DNA of 64,000 nt from Streptomyces chumphonensis (GTDB taxonomy: Bacteria; Actinomycetota; Actinomycetes; Streptomycetales; Streptomycetaceae). The position numbers and the translations under genes were made by a program. The stretch covers positions 88,108 through 152,107 of the forward strand of contig NZ_JACXYU010000012.1 in assembly GCF_014779715.1 (NCBI RefSeq), written 5' to 3'. The notes under the pieces were generated by a model, which was not told where the DNA came from, searched no databases, and saw nothing but the letters and a program-made list of their open reading frames with translations. The stretch's first letter is position 1. Every line of letters starts with the position of its first letter. Shown in pieces: positions 43,321-51,813 of this stretch.

Positions 43321-43998
43321 AGTAATGATGCTTCCGCGGCGCCGCGCGGTCGTCCGCGTGACGCCGAACTCGAGCGCCGGATCACGGCGACGGTGCTCGG
43401 GATCCTCGCCGAGAACGGTTACGAGGGGGTGTCGTTCGAGGCGGTCGCCCGGCGTTGCCGGACGTCGAAGGCCACCCTGTACCGGCGGTGGGCCTCGAAG
43501 CGCGACATGGTGATCGCCGCGGTCAAAGCGGGCCCCGCCCGCCGGACGTCGGCTCCGATGCCGCGCGGGGCCACCCTCCGCGAGGACCTGTTGATCCTGG
43601 CCCGGCTGCTGGAGCGCACGATGGCCGCAGCCGACAGCGGCGCGGCACTGATGCTGCTGCAGGCCGGGCTGGAGGACCCCGAGCTGTGCGATGCCATCGA
43701 GGAGTCCGTGGGCCCCACGGGGGCGCGCCTGCCGCAGCCGGTCATCGACGCCGCGGTCACGCGGGGCGAACTCCCCGCGGGCGCGAGCCCCTTCGCGTTC
43801 GAGGAGATCGTCGGAGCGGTCCTGCTGCTTCGCCGTGTCAACGGCCTGGCCGCCGACGACGACTACCTGGCCGTGCTCGTGGACACCGTGATCATTCCCG
43901 CCCTCGTCGCTTCTGCCGGCACCACCGACCTGCCCGCCGGAATCTTCTCCGGCCGCCTGCGGGCCCGTTCCGCCCACCACCCCCGGGAGCATCCATGA
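43312..43998 (+). CDS. TetR family transcriptional regulator
   Basis: 228 aa. TetR helix-turn-helix in residues 15-65 (ELERRITATVLGILAENGYE, RTSKATLYRRWASKRDMV); the C-terminal half is of the TetR_C_16-like type (ATLREDLLILARLLERTM). The only in-frame start is the GTG at 43312, with no ribosome site and a -10-like TACGAT 7 nt before, so a leaderless mRNA is likely. The stop overlaps the next gene's ATG by 4 nt, so it is coupled to the hydrolase it probably controls. Confidence 0.88.
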   Translation: MSYSNDASAAPRGRPRDAELERRITATVLGILAENGYEGVSFEAVARRCRTSKATLYRRWASKRDMVIAAVKAGPARRTSAPMPRGATLREDLLILARLLERTMAAADSGAALMLLQAGLEDPELCDAIEESVGPTGARLPQPVIDAAVTRGELPAGASPFAFEEIVGAVLLLRRVNGLAADDDYLAVLVDTVIIPALVASAGTTDLPAGIFSGRLRARSAHHPREHP

Positions 43999-44897
43999 CC
44001 CCGCACCTGACCATCGACGATTTCACCTACCGCACGGTCACCGGCAGCGGCGGTGTGGAGCTGAACGTCGCCGTCGGCGGCCACGGAGCGGCCCTCGTCC
44101 TCCTCCACGGCTTCCCGCAGACCCACTACATGTGGCGCCGGGTCGCCCGCGAGCTCGCGAGCGACCACACCGTGATCGTCCCGGACCTGCGGGGCTACGG
44201 CGCCAGCGGCAAGCCGGCCGCCCGGGATCCCGACACCTACTCCAAGCGCACCATGGCCAACGACGTCGTCGCGATCGCCCGCGAGCTCGGTCACGAGCAC
44301 TTCGGTCTCGTCGGCCACGACCGCGGAGCGCTCGTGGCCGTCCGCGCCGGGCTCGACCACGCGGAGGCGGTGGACTACCTCGGCATCCTGGACGTGCTGC
44401 CGACCCTCGACACCTGGGCCGTCCTGCGGGGCGTGGAGGCCAAGGTCGCCTGGCACCTGTACCTGATGGCGCAGCCGGCCGGCCTGCCCGAGAAGATGAT
44501 CGCCGCCGTCGCACCCGAGTTCTTCGGCTCCTTCCTCGACGCCTGGGACCCCGCGGGCACCACCTTCACCCCCGAGGAGCGCGCCCACTACGTCGAGAGC
44601 TCCGTCGCCGCGATCGACTCCATCGTGGCGGACTACCGCGCCACGGCCGGCGTCGACCTCGACTTGGATCTCGCCGACCGGGACCGTGGCGCGCGGCTCA
44701 CGATGCCCGTCGGCGTCATCTCCCAGGACTGGGGCTCCCAGCTCGGTTTCGACGCCTCGGCACTCTGGCGCGCCTGGGCGCCGGACCTCACCTACCGGAC
44801 CACCACCAGCGGCCACTTCATGGCGGAGGAGAACCCCGACGAGATCGCGACGTTCATCACCGAACTCGCCCACCGCGCCCCCGCCGCGCGGCGCTGA
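43995..44897 (+). CDS. Alpha/beta hydrolase, haloacetate dehalogenase/epoxide hydrolase-like
   Basis: 300 aa. The oxyanion motif LLHGFPQTHYMWRR, then PDLRGYGAS, the nucleophile elbow GHDRGALVAVR (Asp nucleophile) and the C-terminal catalytic His in SGHFMAEE match fluoroacetate dehalogenase and epoxide hydrolase relatives. The second arginine that holds the carboxylate in true haloacetate dehalogenases (four residues after the Asp) is Leu here, so the substrate may differ. Translationally coupled to the TetR gene. Confidence 0.82.
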   Translation: MTPHLTIDDFTYRTVTGSGGVELNVAVGGHGAALVLLHGFPQTHYMWRRVARELASDHTVIVPDLRGYGASGKPAARDPDTYSKRTMANDVVAIARELGHEHFGLVGHDRGALVAVRAGLDHAEAVDYLGILDVLPTLDTWAVLRGVEAKVAWHLYLMAQPAGLPEKMIAAVAPEFFGSFLDAWDPAGTTFTPEERAHYVESSVAAIDSIVADYRATAGVDLDLDLADRDRGARLTMPVGVISQDWGSQLGFDASALWRAWAPDLTYRTTTSGHFMAEENPDEIATFITELAHRAPAARR

Positions 44898-44940
44898 CCC
44901 AACCGTGGCGCCACGTCGAGGACGTGCGCCCCGGTCGGGG

Positions 44941-46374
44941 CTAGAGGACCGCCCACAGACCCGCGGCGATGGCGAAGGCCGAGAGACCGAGCGTCGTCTC
45001 CATCACCGTCCAGGTCTTCAGCGTCGTCTTCTCGTCCATCCCGAAGAACCGGCTCACCAGCCAGAAGCCCGAGTCGTTCACGTGGGACAGGACCGTCGCC
45101 CCGGCGGCGATCGCCACGACGAGCAGGGCGGTCCGCACGTCGCCCAGGTCGGCCTCGGCGACCGCCCCCGCGATCAGGCCGCCCGTCGTCGTGAGCGCCA
45201 CCGTCGCCGACCCCTGCGCCACCCTGAGCAGCGTCGCGATGACGAACGCCTGCAGGATCAGCGAGATGCCCAGCCCCGACAGGGAGGAGCTGAGCGCGTC
45301 GCCGATGCCGCTCAGCTCCAGCACGCCGCCGAACATCCCGCCCGCGCCGGTGATCAGAATGATCGAGCAGACCGGCCCCAGCGCCTGGTCCACGATGGTG
45401 CGGACGTGGGCCATGGAGGTGCGCGGCCGCCCCAGGACGAGGATCGCGACCACCACGGTGATCATCAGGGCCACCGGAGTCGCGCCGAGCAGGCCCATGA
45501 ACGCGGCCGCCCCGACGTCCGGGTCCAAGGCCCCGGCGGTGCCCAGCGTGTTGAGCACGGTGTCGAAGGAGATCAGGACGAGCGGCACCAGAAGCAGCGC
45601 CGCCACCACGCCGAACCGCGGCGGAGTCCGGCCGAGCCGCACGGCCCCGCCGTCCTCCTGCTCCGCCTCCCGCTCCGCGCCGCTGAGCCCGCGCTCGTCG
45701 CGCACCTCGCCGAAGACGACGTCGGAGACCGGTACGTACACCCGGCGCCCGAGGAGCCGTGACACCAGGTAGACGCCCACGTACCACGCGGCCACCGCGA
45801 TAGGGGCGCCGATCAGCAGGGTGACGCCGATGTCCCCGCCGAGTTGTTCGGTCGCCGCGACGGGCCCGGGGTGCGGTGGCACCATCGCGTGCATCGCCGC
45901 GAAGGCGCCGGCCGCCGGAAGGGCGTACAGCAGCAGGGAGCCGCCGAATCGGCGCGCCACCGTCAGGATGATCGGCAGGAACACCACGAGGCCGGCGTCG
46001 AAGAAGATGGGGAACCCGAAGCACAGGGCCGCGACCCCCAGGGCGAACGGCGCCCGGCTCTCCCCGAACCGGCCGATCAGGGTGTCGGCGAGGACCTGCG
46101 CCCCGCCGGTCACCTCCAGCAGCCGGCCGAGCATCACACCGAAGGCGACGAGCAGCGCGACGGATCCGATGGTGTCGGCGAAACCGAACATCAGCACGTC
46201 GGGAACGTCCGCCAGGGGGAACCCCACGGCGATCGCCGTGACGACGCTGACCCCGACGAGCGCGACGAACGCGTGGAGCCGCACCTTCATGATCAGGAAC
46301 AGCAGCAGGGCGACCGCTCCCGCCGCGATCAGCAGCAGGACCGCCGTCCCGTAGGCGGGCTCGATGGCTTCCAT
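44941..46374 (-). CDS. GntP family gluconate:H+ symporter
   Basis: 477-aa polytopic transporter with 12 or more helices. GntP hallmarks include GFADTIGSVALLVAFGVMLG, FDAGLVVFLPIILTVARR, MHAMVPPHPGPVAA and LSHVNDSGFWLVSRFFGM. It imports gluconate or related sugar acids. No gluconate kinase is adjacent. Its promoter (46405-46433) contains a FadR-type box that fits the GntR protein at 42496. It converges on the hydrolase gene. Confidence 0.92.
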   Translation of the reverse strand: MEAIEPAYGTAVLLLIAAGAVALLLFLIMKVRLHAFVALVGVSVVTAIAVGFPLADVPDVLMFGFADTIGSVALLVAFGVMLGRLLEVTGGAQVLADTLIGRFGESRAPFALGVAALCFGFPIFFDAGLVVFLPIILTVARRFGGSLLLYALPAAGAFAAMHAMVPPHPGPVAATEQLGGDIGVTLLIGAPIAVAAWYVGVYLVSRLLGRRVYVPVSDVVFGEVRDERGLSGAEREAEQEDGGAVRLGRTPPRFGVVAALLLVPLVLISFDTVLNTLGTAGALDPDVGAAAFMGLLGATPVALMITVVVAILVLGRPRTSMAHVRTIVDQALGPVCSIILITGAGGMFGGVLELSGIGDALSSSLSGLGISLILQAFVIATLLRVAQGSATVALTTTGGLIAGAVAEADLGDVRTALLVVAIAAGATVLSHVNDSGFWLVSRFFGMDEKTTLKTWTVMETTLGLSAFAIAAGLWAVL

Positions 46375-46404
46375 GAGAACTCTCCCTGTCGAGGACCGGA
46401 AGGG

Positions 46405-46433
46405 AAGCTACTCGACAGGTACGACCTATTCAA
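46405..46433 (-). promoter_or_regulatory. gntP promoter with GntR box in the spacer
   Basis: Reading the minus strand: TTGAAT (46433-46428), 17 bp, TAGCTT (46410-46405). The 17-bp spacer contains AGGTCGTACCT (46427-46417), an inverted repeat that fits the GT-N3-AC core bound by FadR/FCD-type GntR regulators. The start codon is 30 bp downstream of the -10. Confidence 0.6.
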
Positions 46434-46492
46434 GATGTCAAAATGAAAAGTCATACAAAAGAGCCCGGGCTCTCCGGCGGCCCCGTGGCGCG

Positions 46493-46975
46493 CTACGTCC
46501 TGTTCGGGACGTAGCCAAGATCCACGCCCCGGCACCCACCCGTCCGTGCCACGTCCGCCAGCAGCCCGGCCAGCCGCGGCGGCCACAGAGCCTCCCGCGT
46601 CCCCGCCAGCGCGCCCGGCGACCACCAACGCCACCCGAGGATGCCGTCCTCGGTGTGCGCGGCGGCCACGCCCGCCGCCGGCTCCCGACGCCCTCCGCGC
46701 CCGAGGAAGACGTGCTCGTGCTGCCGGACCGGCACGCCGGAACGCGTGTAGTCGTGCTCCCAGACGCACAGCAGCGCCCCCGCCCGGACGTCCGTCCAGC
46801 CCGTCTCCTCCCGCAGCTCCCGCAGGGCCCCCTCACGCGGCGTCTCGCCCGGGTCCAGCCCGCCTCCCGGCAGCGCCCAGTGGACGCCGACCTCCTCGTT
46901 GTCGTACCGGAACAGGAAGACCGCGCCGTCCGAATCCACCACGGCGACGCGCGCCGCCCGCCTAGGAGTTCGCAT
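46493..46975 (-). CDS. Nudix hydrolase
   Basis: 160 aa. A complete Nudix box (G-x5-E-x7-R-E-x2-E-E-x-G) is visible in GGGLDPGETPREGALREL followed by REETGW. The C-terminal part contains the usual aromatic strand WRWWSPGAL. It hydrolyses a nucleoside diphosphate linked to some other group; the substrate cannot be told. It is divergent from the SRPBCC gene across a 54-bp palindrome. Confidence 0.9.
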   Translation of the reverse strand: MRTPRRAARVAVVDSDGAVFLFRYDNEEVGVHWALPGGGLDPGETPREGALRELREETGWTDVRAGALLCVWEHDYTRSGVPVRQHEHVFLGRGGRREPAAGVAAAHTEDGILGWRWWSPGALAGTREALWPPRLAGLLADVARTGGCRGVDLGYVPNRT

Positions 46976-46987
46976 GCGGTCAGCCTA

Positions 46988-47041
46988 GGCGCGGCGCGGG
47001 CCTCTGCGGCGGGCGCCCGCCGCAGAGGCCCGCGCCGCGCC
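46988..47041. repeat. Perfect 54-bp palindrome without loop
   Basis: The left half (46988-47014) and right half (47015-47041) are exact reverse complements, 27 bp each, with no spacer. The arm begins GGCGCGGCGCGGGCCTCTGC; the centre is GGGCGCCC. It sits in the 143-bp gap between the divergent Nudix and SRPBCC genes, upstream of both, so it is not a terminator for either. Confidence 0.9.
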
Positions 47042-47118
47042 CTTGCCCTGTGCGTGCCCGACGCGAGAGGGTGCCTCGCCAGACACCGCACCCCGACACC
47101 GCCGTCCAGGAGCGCCCC

Positions 47119-47640
47119 GTGGCCCGCAGCTTCACCGTCTCCGAGAGCGTCGTCGTCCACGCCGACGCCCGCACCGTCTACGACCACGTCAGCGACCCCA
47201 CCCTGATGGGCCGCTGGAGCCCCGAGAACACCGGCGCCACACTGCGGCCCGGCACCGGCACCGGCACCGGCACCGTCGCCGTGGGCACCGTCTTCGACGG
47301 CCACAACAAGCGCGGCCCGTTCCGCTGGACGACCCGCTGCACCGTGACCGAGGCGGAACCGGGGGAGTGCTTCGCCTTCCGGGTGACCGCCATCGGGCTG
47401 CGCCGTCCCGTCCTGCGCGCGGCCATCGCCACCTGGCAGTACCGCCTGGAGCCCGTCGCCGAGGGCACGAAGGTCACCGAGACCTGGACCGACGACCGCA
47501 GGTCCTGGCCCGACGCCCTCGCGGCCCTCTTCGACCGGGCGGCCACCGGAGGCAAGACCTTCGACGCCTACCACGTGCGCAACATCCGCACCACACTCGC
47601 CCGGTTGAAGGCCGCCGTCGAGGCGAACCCGGCGACCTGA
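47119..47640 (+). CDS. SRPBCC family protein (polyketide cyclase/dehydrase-like)
   Basis: 173 aa with a START-like fold. The beginning SVVVHADARTVYDHVSDPTL and a run of beta strands ending in a long C-terminal helix (YHVRNIRTTLARLKAAVEA) are typical of the polyketide_cyc2 group, which bind hydrophobic ligands. A G-T-G-T-G-T stretch near residue 48 comes from four tandem GGCACC hexamers. The GTG at 47119 follows AGGAG. The ligand is unknown. Confidence 0.82.
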   Translation: MARSFTVSESVVVHADARTVYDHVSDPTLMGRWSPENTGATLRPGTGTGTGTVAVGTVFDGHNKRGPFRWTTRCTVTEAEPGECFAFRVTAIGLRRPVLRAAIATWQYRLEPVAEGTKVTETWTDDRRSWPDALAALFDRAATGGKTFDAYHVRNIRTTLARLKAAVEANPAT

Positions 47641-47752
47641 CACCGAGCGGGCCCCGGCCCGTACGCCCGACCGTCAGAGCCGCGACGCAGCCCCCTCATC
47701 CGATCGGCCCCGAGTACATGCGGCCCGGCCCATCCCTGCGGAGGCTGGGGGC

Positions 47753-48814
47753 ATGGCACGCATCCACGGCACGCACGCCCGCGAACGCGGCGGCTTCGTC
47801 GGCGGGCTGGCGGGCGCGGTCACCCCGCGCGCCGCCCTGCTCGTGCTCGGCGTCCTCGCGCTCCAGCTCGCCTTCATCGCCTCCTACGTCGGCGCCTTCC
47901 ACCACCCGGACCCCGACCGCGTACCCGTCGCCGTCGCCGCCCCCGACACGACGCGGTCCGCCCTGGTGGAGGAGCTGGAAGCCCTGCCCGGCGAGCCACT
48001 CGACGTCACGGTCGCCACCGCCGACGACCAGGAGGCCCGCGACGCCGTCGAGGACCGCAGCGTGGCCGGCGCCGTCGTCACCGGCCCGGCCGGCGACCGG
48101 TACACCCTCCTCGTCGCCGGCGGGGCCGGAGCCGCTCTGGTCGACGCCGTCGAGGGCACGTTCCGGGAGGTGGCGCGGCAGCAGGACCGACCGCTCACCG
48201 TGGAGGACGTCGCTCCCGCCGACGAGGGCGACGCCCGGGGCCTGACGTCCTTCTACCTCGTCGTCGGCTGGTGCGTCGGCGGCTACCTGTGCGCGGCGAT
48301 CTTCGCCATGAGCTACGGAGCACGCCCCTCGAACCTCGCCCGGGCCGTCGTGCGACTGACCGCCCTCGCCCTGTACGCGGTGGCCGCCGGATTCGGCGGC
48401 GCTGTCATCGTCGGTCCCGTGCTGGACGCCCTGCCCGGCGGACTCCTGCCCCTGGCCGCCCTCGGCGCCCTGGTCGTCTTCGCCGTCGGCGCGACCACCC
48501 TGGCCCTCCAGGGCCTCCTGGGTGTGCTCGGCATCGGGCTGGCGATCCTCCTGGTGGTGGTTCTGGGCAACCCCAGCGCCGGGGGCGCCTTCCCCGCCCC
48601 GCTGCTGCCGCCGTTCTGGCGCGAGATCGGGCCGTTCCTCCCACCCGGCGCGGGAACGTGGAGCACCCGCTCCATCGCCTACTTCGACGGCGCCGCCCTG
48701 ACGGGCCCTCTGGTGACCCTCGGGGTCTGGGCTCTCGCGGGCACCGCCCTGACCCTGCTCGCGGCGGCCCTGCGCCGACCGGGCACGGTACGCGTCACCG
48801 CGGCGGCCCGCTGA
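47753..48814 (+). CDS. ABC-2/DUF3533-like membrane protein
   Basis: 353 aa. One N-terminal helix (about 28-50), an extracytoplasmic domain of about 120 residues, then five or six helices (from about 165 on). It has the same plan as the protein at 23705-24742 and shares the V-V-L-G-N-P segment and the FLPPGAGTWSTRSIAYFDG stretch, so the two are paralogues. Probably a permease-like exporter without its own ATPase. The ATG at 47753 is 8 codons before a basic-charged anchor. No regulator is adjacent. Confidence 0.75.
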   Translation: MARIHGTHARERGGFVGGLAGAVTPRAALLVLGVLALQLAFIASYVGAFHHPDPDRVPVAVAAPDTTRSALVEELEALPGEPLDVTVATADDQEARDAVEDRSVAGAVVTGPAGDRYTLLVAGGAGAALVDAVEGTFREVARQQDRPLTVEDVAPADEGDARGLTSFYLVVGWCVGGYLCAAIFAMSYGARPSNLARAVVRLTALALYAVAAGFGGAVIVGPVLDALPGGLLPLAALGALVVFAVGATTLALQGLLGVLGIGLAILLVVVLGNPSAGGAFPAPLLPPFWREIGPFLPPGAGTWSTRSIAYFDGAALTGPLVTLGVWALAGTALTLLAAALRRPGTVRVTAAAR

Positions 48815-49027
48815 GAACCGCCGAGGAGCACACGATGAGGCACCCGGCCACCGTGGGACCACGCCCCGTTCCTCCCCGCGCGATCGCGCCCGGCCCCGCC
48901 CCGCGAACCCGCGCCGGACACCGGGCGCCGCTCACGTCGATTCCTGCGCCGGCAGCCCGGCCAGGTTGACCCGCCGGCGCCGCAGGGCGTCGATCCGCCG
49001 TCCGACATCTCCCGCTCCCCCCCCCGC

Positions 49028-49590
49028 ATGACGGCGACGCTGCACTCCACGGCCGGTGATTTCACCGTGCCGGAGCCGGAGGCCGAACTGTCGGTCCTCG
49101 TCCGCACCGCCCGCCGACGGCCCCTCGGGCCCGCTGAGGCGGACGGTCGTGCCGCACGAGCGGCACCCACCCGCCGTCGAACACCTCGGCGAGGTCGCCA
49201 AGACGTACTACCTGCGGCAGGCCGCCGCCCAGGGACGGGACGACGCCGCGTTCGTGGACGGTCGAGGACGACTCGGTGAGGCGACGATCTGCAATCTCGC
49301 TTTCTGGGACGGCACCTCCGTCGTGTGGCCGCGCGCCCCGAAGCTCGACGGCACCACCATGGGGCGTCGTGCGCCGCCGACTGGAAGCGACGGACGTCCC
49401 CCAGCGGGCCGAGGACGTCACCCTCCACGGCCTGGCCGGGCTCTCCGGCGCCGTCGTGAGGAACTCCTGGACCCCCGGCGTGACCGTGCGGGAGATCGGC
49501 TCCGTACCGTTGCCCGAGGCACCCGGCCTCCTCGGGCCGCTCCACCGCGCCTACCGCGCGGAACCGGCCATCGCGCCGTGGCCCCGACCG
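49028..49590 (+). pseudogene. Aminotransferase class IV remnant with two frameshifts
   Basis: Parts of a class IV (branched-chain/ADC lyase-like) aminotransferase are legible in three successive frames: MTATLHSTAGDFTVPEPEAE with the continuation to VLVRTA (49028-49110), then PPADGPSGPL ... HLGEVAKTYYLRQAAAQG ... CNLAFWDGTSVVWP ... DGTTMG (about 49110-49362), then VVRRRLEATDVPQRAEDVTL ... VRNSWTPGV ... IGSVPLPEAP (about 49365-49590). The second shift lies in a GGGG run (49361-49364). The N-terminal ~100 residues, including the region expected before the PLP lysine, are missing, and a 9-C tract (49017-49025) precedes. The clear end is not visible. I call it a pseudogene, although a sequencing slip at the G run cannot be excluded. 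Confidence 0.7.
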
Positions 49591-49657
49591 CGGCCCGCCG
49601 GCCGTGCGCCGCGCGGACCCGAGGGCGTCGCACAACTCCCACGCGAGGACCAGTCCC

Positions 49658-50842
49658 TTGAACACCGAGAACCCGTGGATCGCCACACCCCTGACCGCGG
49701 ACCTCTTCCGTGGCGCCATCGAACTGGAACGGACGGACCACGGCCTCCTACCGCACCGACTCCCGGCACGGGCCCGCGCCCAGCACAACGACGGACAACT
49801 CGCCATGGCCGAAGCCCAGCCCTCCGGCGTACGGCTGGCCTTCCGCACCCGAGCCACCGCCGTCGAACTGGACACCCTCCCCACCAAGCGCGTCTACGCC
49901 GGTACCCCGCCCCGACCCGACGGCGTCTACGACCTCCTCGTCGACGGTCGCCTCGCGCGGCAGGGCACCGTTCCCGGCGGCCACCTCGTGACCATCGACA
50001 TGGCCACCGGAAGCGCCACCACCGTGCCCGGCTCGCCCGGCACCCTCCGCTTCACCGGCCTGCCGGACAGCGCCAAGAACATCGAGATCTGGCTCCCGCA
50101 CGACGAGACCACCGAACTCGTCGCCCTGCGCACCGACGCGCCCCTTGAGCCCGCCCCCGCCGCGGGCCGGCCGGTCTGGCTCCACCACGGCAGCTCGATC
50201 AGCCACGGGTCCGACGCGGCGAGCCCCAGCGCCACCTGGCCGGCCCACGCCGCCCGGATCGGCCGGGCCGAACTGATCAACCTCGGTCTGAGCGGCAGTG
50301 CGCTGCTCGACCCGTTCACCGCCCGCACTCTGCGTGACACACCGGCGGACGTGATCAGCGTCAAGATCGGTATCAACCTCGTGAACACCGATGTGATGCG
50401 GCTGCGCGCCTTCACCTCGGCCGTTCACGGCTTCCTCGACACCATCCGGGACGGTCACCCCGGTGCGCCGCTGCTGGTCGTCTCTCCGATCCTGTGCCCC
50501 ATCCACGAGGACACGCCCGGCCCCACCGCCTTCGACCTCGATGCGCTCGCCACCGGCGCGCTGCGGTTCCGGGCCACCGGAGAGCCGACGGAACGCGCCG
50601 TCGGCAAACTCACCCTCAACGTCGTCCGGGAGGAACTGAGCCGTCTGGTGGGGGAGAGAGCGGTGGACGACCCCCAACTGCACTACCTCGACGGCCGCGA
50701 CCTCTACGGCGAGCCCGACGTCGCCGAACTGCCGCTGCCCGACGACCTCCACCCGGACGCCGCCACCCACCGCCTGATCGGTGAACGCTTCGCGGCCCGG
50801 GTTTTCTCGCCCACCGGTCCCTTCCGGCCCGCCCGTACCTGA
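49658..50842 (+). CDS. SGNH/GDSL hydrolase with N-terminal jelly-roll domain
   Basis: 394 aa. An N-terminal beta-rich domain (residues 1-165) is followed by an SGNH hydrolase domain with block I WLHHGSSISHGSDA (Ser in G-S-S), the INLGLSGSALLDP Gly/Asn block and the D-x-x-H of PDDLHPDAATH. This layout resembles carbohydrate esterase-like GDSL proteins. There is no signal peptide. The TTG at 49658 has GAGGA at proper distance and gives MNTENPWIATPL; there is no better ATG or GTG. Confidence 0.8.
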   Translation: MNTENPWIATPLTADLFRGAIELERTDHGLLPHRLPARARAQHNDGQLAMAEAQPSGVRLAFRTRATAVELDTLPTKRVYAGTPPRPDGVYDLLVDGRLARQGTVPGGHLVTIDMATGSATTVPGSPGTLRFTGLPDSAKNIEIWLPHDETTELVALRTDAPLEPAPAAGRPVWLHHGSSISHGSDAASPSATWPAHAARIGRAELINLGLSGSALLDPFTARTLRDTPADVISVKIGINLVNTDVMRLRAFTSAVHGFLDTIRDGHPGAPLLVVSPILCPIHEDTPGPTAFDLDALATGALRFRATGEPTERAVGKLTLNVVREELSRLVGERAVDDPQLHYLDGRDLYGEPDVAELPLPDDLHPDAATHRLIGERFAARVFSPTGPFRPART

Positions 50843-50986
50843 CCCGAAGGTCTCCCCGCGCCGCCGTCGGCCAAGCCGCACCGTCCGACCCGGGAAGGAG
50901 ACGCACGTCACACAGCGGGCCGGTCACAGCGCACCGTGCCGCGCCGTCATGTGTGCGTACCCGCCGTCGGCAAGGAAGAAGACCTC

Positions 50987-51460
50987 ATGGACGCCCGCTT
51001 GAACCTTCTCGGCAATCCGTTCGCCGGCACGTTCCTGAAGCACCTCAGTGCGGCGGGCAGGGTGGTCACCGACTCCGCCCTGCCCGCCGTGACGCAGGAA
51101 CTCGTGAAGATCCGCGCTAGCCAGATCAACGGCTGCGGTTTCTGCACCGACATGCACACCAAGGAAGCGGCGCACGCCGGCGAGAACGTGACGCGTCTGC
51201 ACCTCGTCGCGGCGTGGCGGGAGGCCACGGTGTTCACCGAGGCGGAACGCGCCGCCCTGGAGCTGACCGAACAGGGCACCCGGATCGCCGACGCCGCCGG
51301 CGGGGTCACGACCGAGGCGTGGGTTACGGCCGCGCAGCACTACGACGAGCCCCAACTGAGCGCGCTGGTCGCCCTCATCTCCCTCATCAACGCCTACAAC
51401 CGGCTGAACGTCATCATCCGGCAGCCCGCCGGCGACTACCGGCCCGGCCAGTTCGCCTGA
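50987..51460 (+). CDS. Carboxymuconolactone decarboxylase/AhpD-like protein
   Basis: 157 aa, all-helical CMD fold with the peroxidase-type C-x2-C-x3-H motif NGCGFCTDMHTKEA. Such proteins reduce peroxides via the Cys pair, in actinobacteria often with mycothiol or lipoyl partners. The remainder (LVALISLINAYNRLNVI) is typical of the family. The ATG at 50987 follows AAGGAAG. A hairpin terminator follows the stop. Confidence 0.88.
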   Translation: MDARLNLLGNPFAGTFLKHLSAAGRVVTDSALPAVTQELVKIRASQINGCGFCTDMHTKEAAHAGENVTRLHLVAAWREATVFTEAERAALELTEQGTRIADAAGGVTTEAWVTAAQHYDEPQLSALVALISLINAYNRLNVIIRQPAGDYRPGQFA

Positions 51461-51472
51461 CCCGCGAGGGCA

Positions 51473-51507
51473 CCGGTGCGGGGCCGCGAAACCCGCCCCC
51501 GCACCGG
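51473..51507 (+). terminator. Terminator after the AhpD-like gene
   Basis: Perfect 11-bp stem (CCGGTGCGGGG with its complement) and 13-nt loop, 12 bp after the stop. The rest of the 353-bp gap up to 51813 has no recognised gene. Confidence 0.7.
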
Positions 51508-51813
51508 ACCGTCGCGCGGACCCGCAGAGGTGCCGCGCCCGGGCGCCCCACCGCCCCCACCACGCCCTTGCGCCACCCGACGCGACACGCCGCCTCGCGG
51601 ACGGGCGGGCGGCGGCAACCGTCGCCCGCGCCGCGACGAGTGAGGAGCGCGCACGGCTGCCGGACCGCCGGGCGCCAGGTCAAGTCGGACCTCGACGCCT
51701 ACACGGCCCCGCGCTCGTCCGAGCCCGCCGTGCCGATCCTTGAACTCCGTCCCGCCGCCCGGCCACTATGGAAGACGGCTGACCGCTCCACGCGACCACC
51801 AGGGAGGTGCACC

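Noticed and set aside
47260..47283. Tandem GGCACC hexamers
   Set aside because: Four copies inside the SRPBCC coding frame encoding Gly-Thr; ordinary low-complexity coding sequence.
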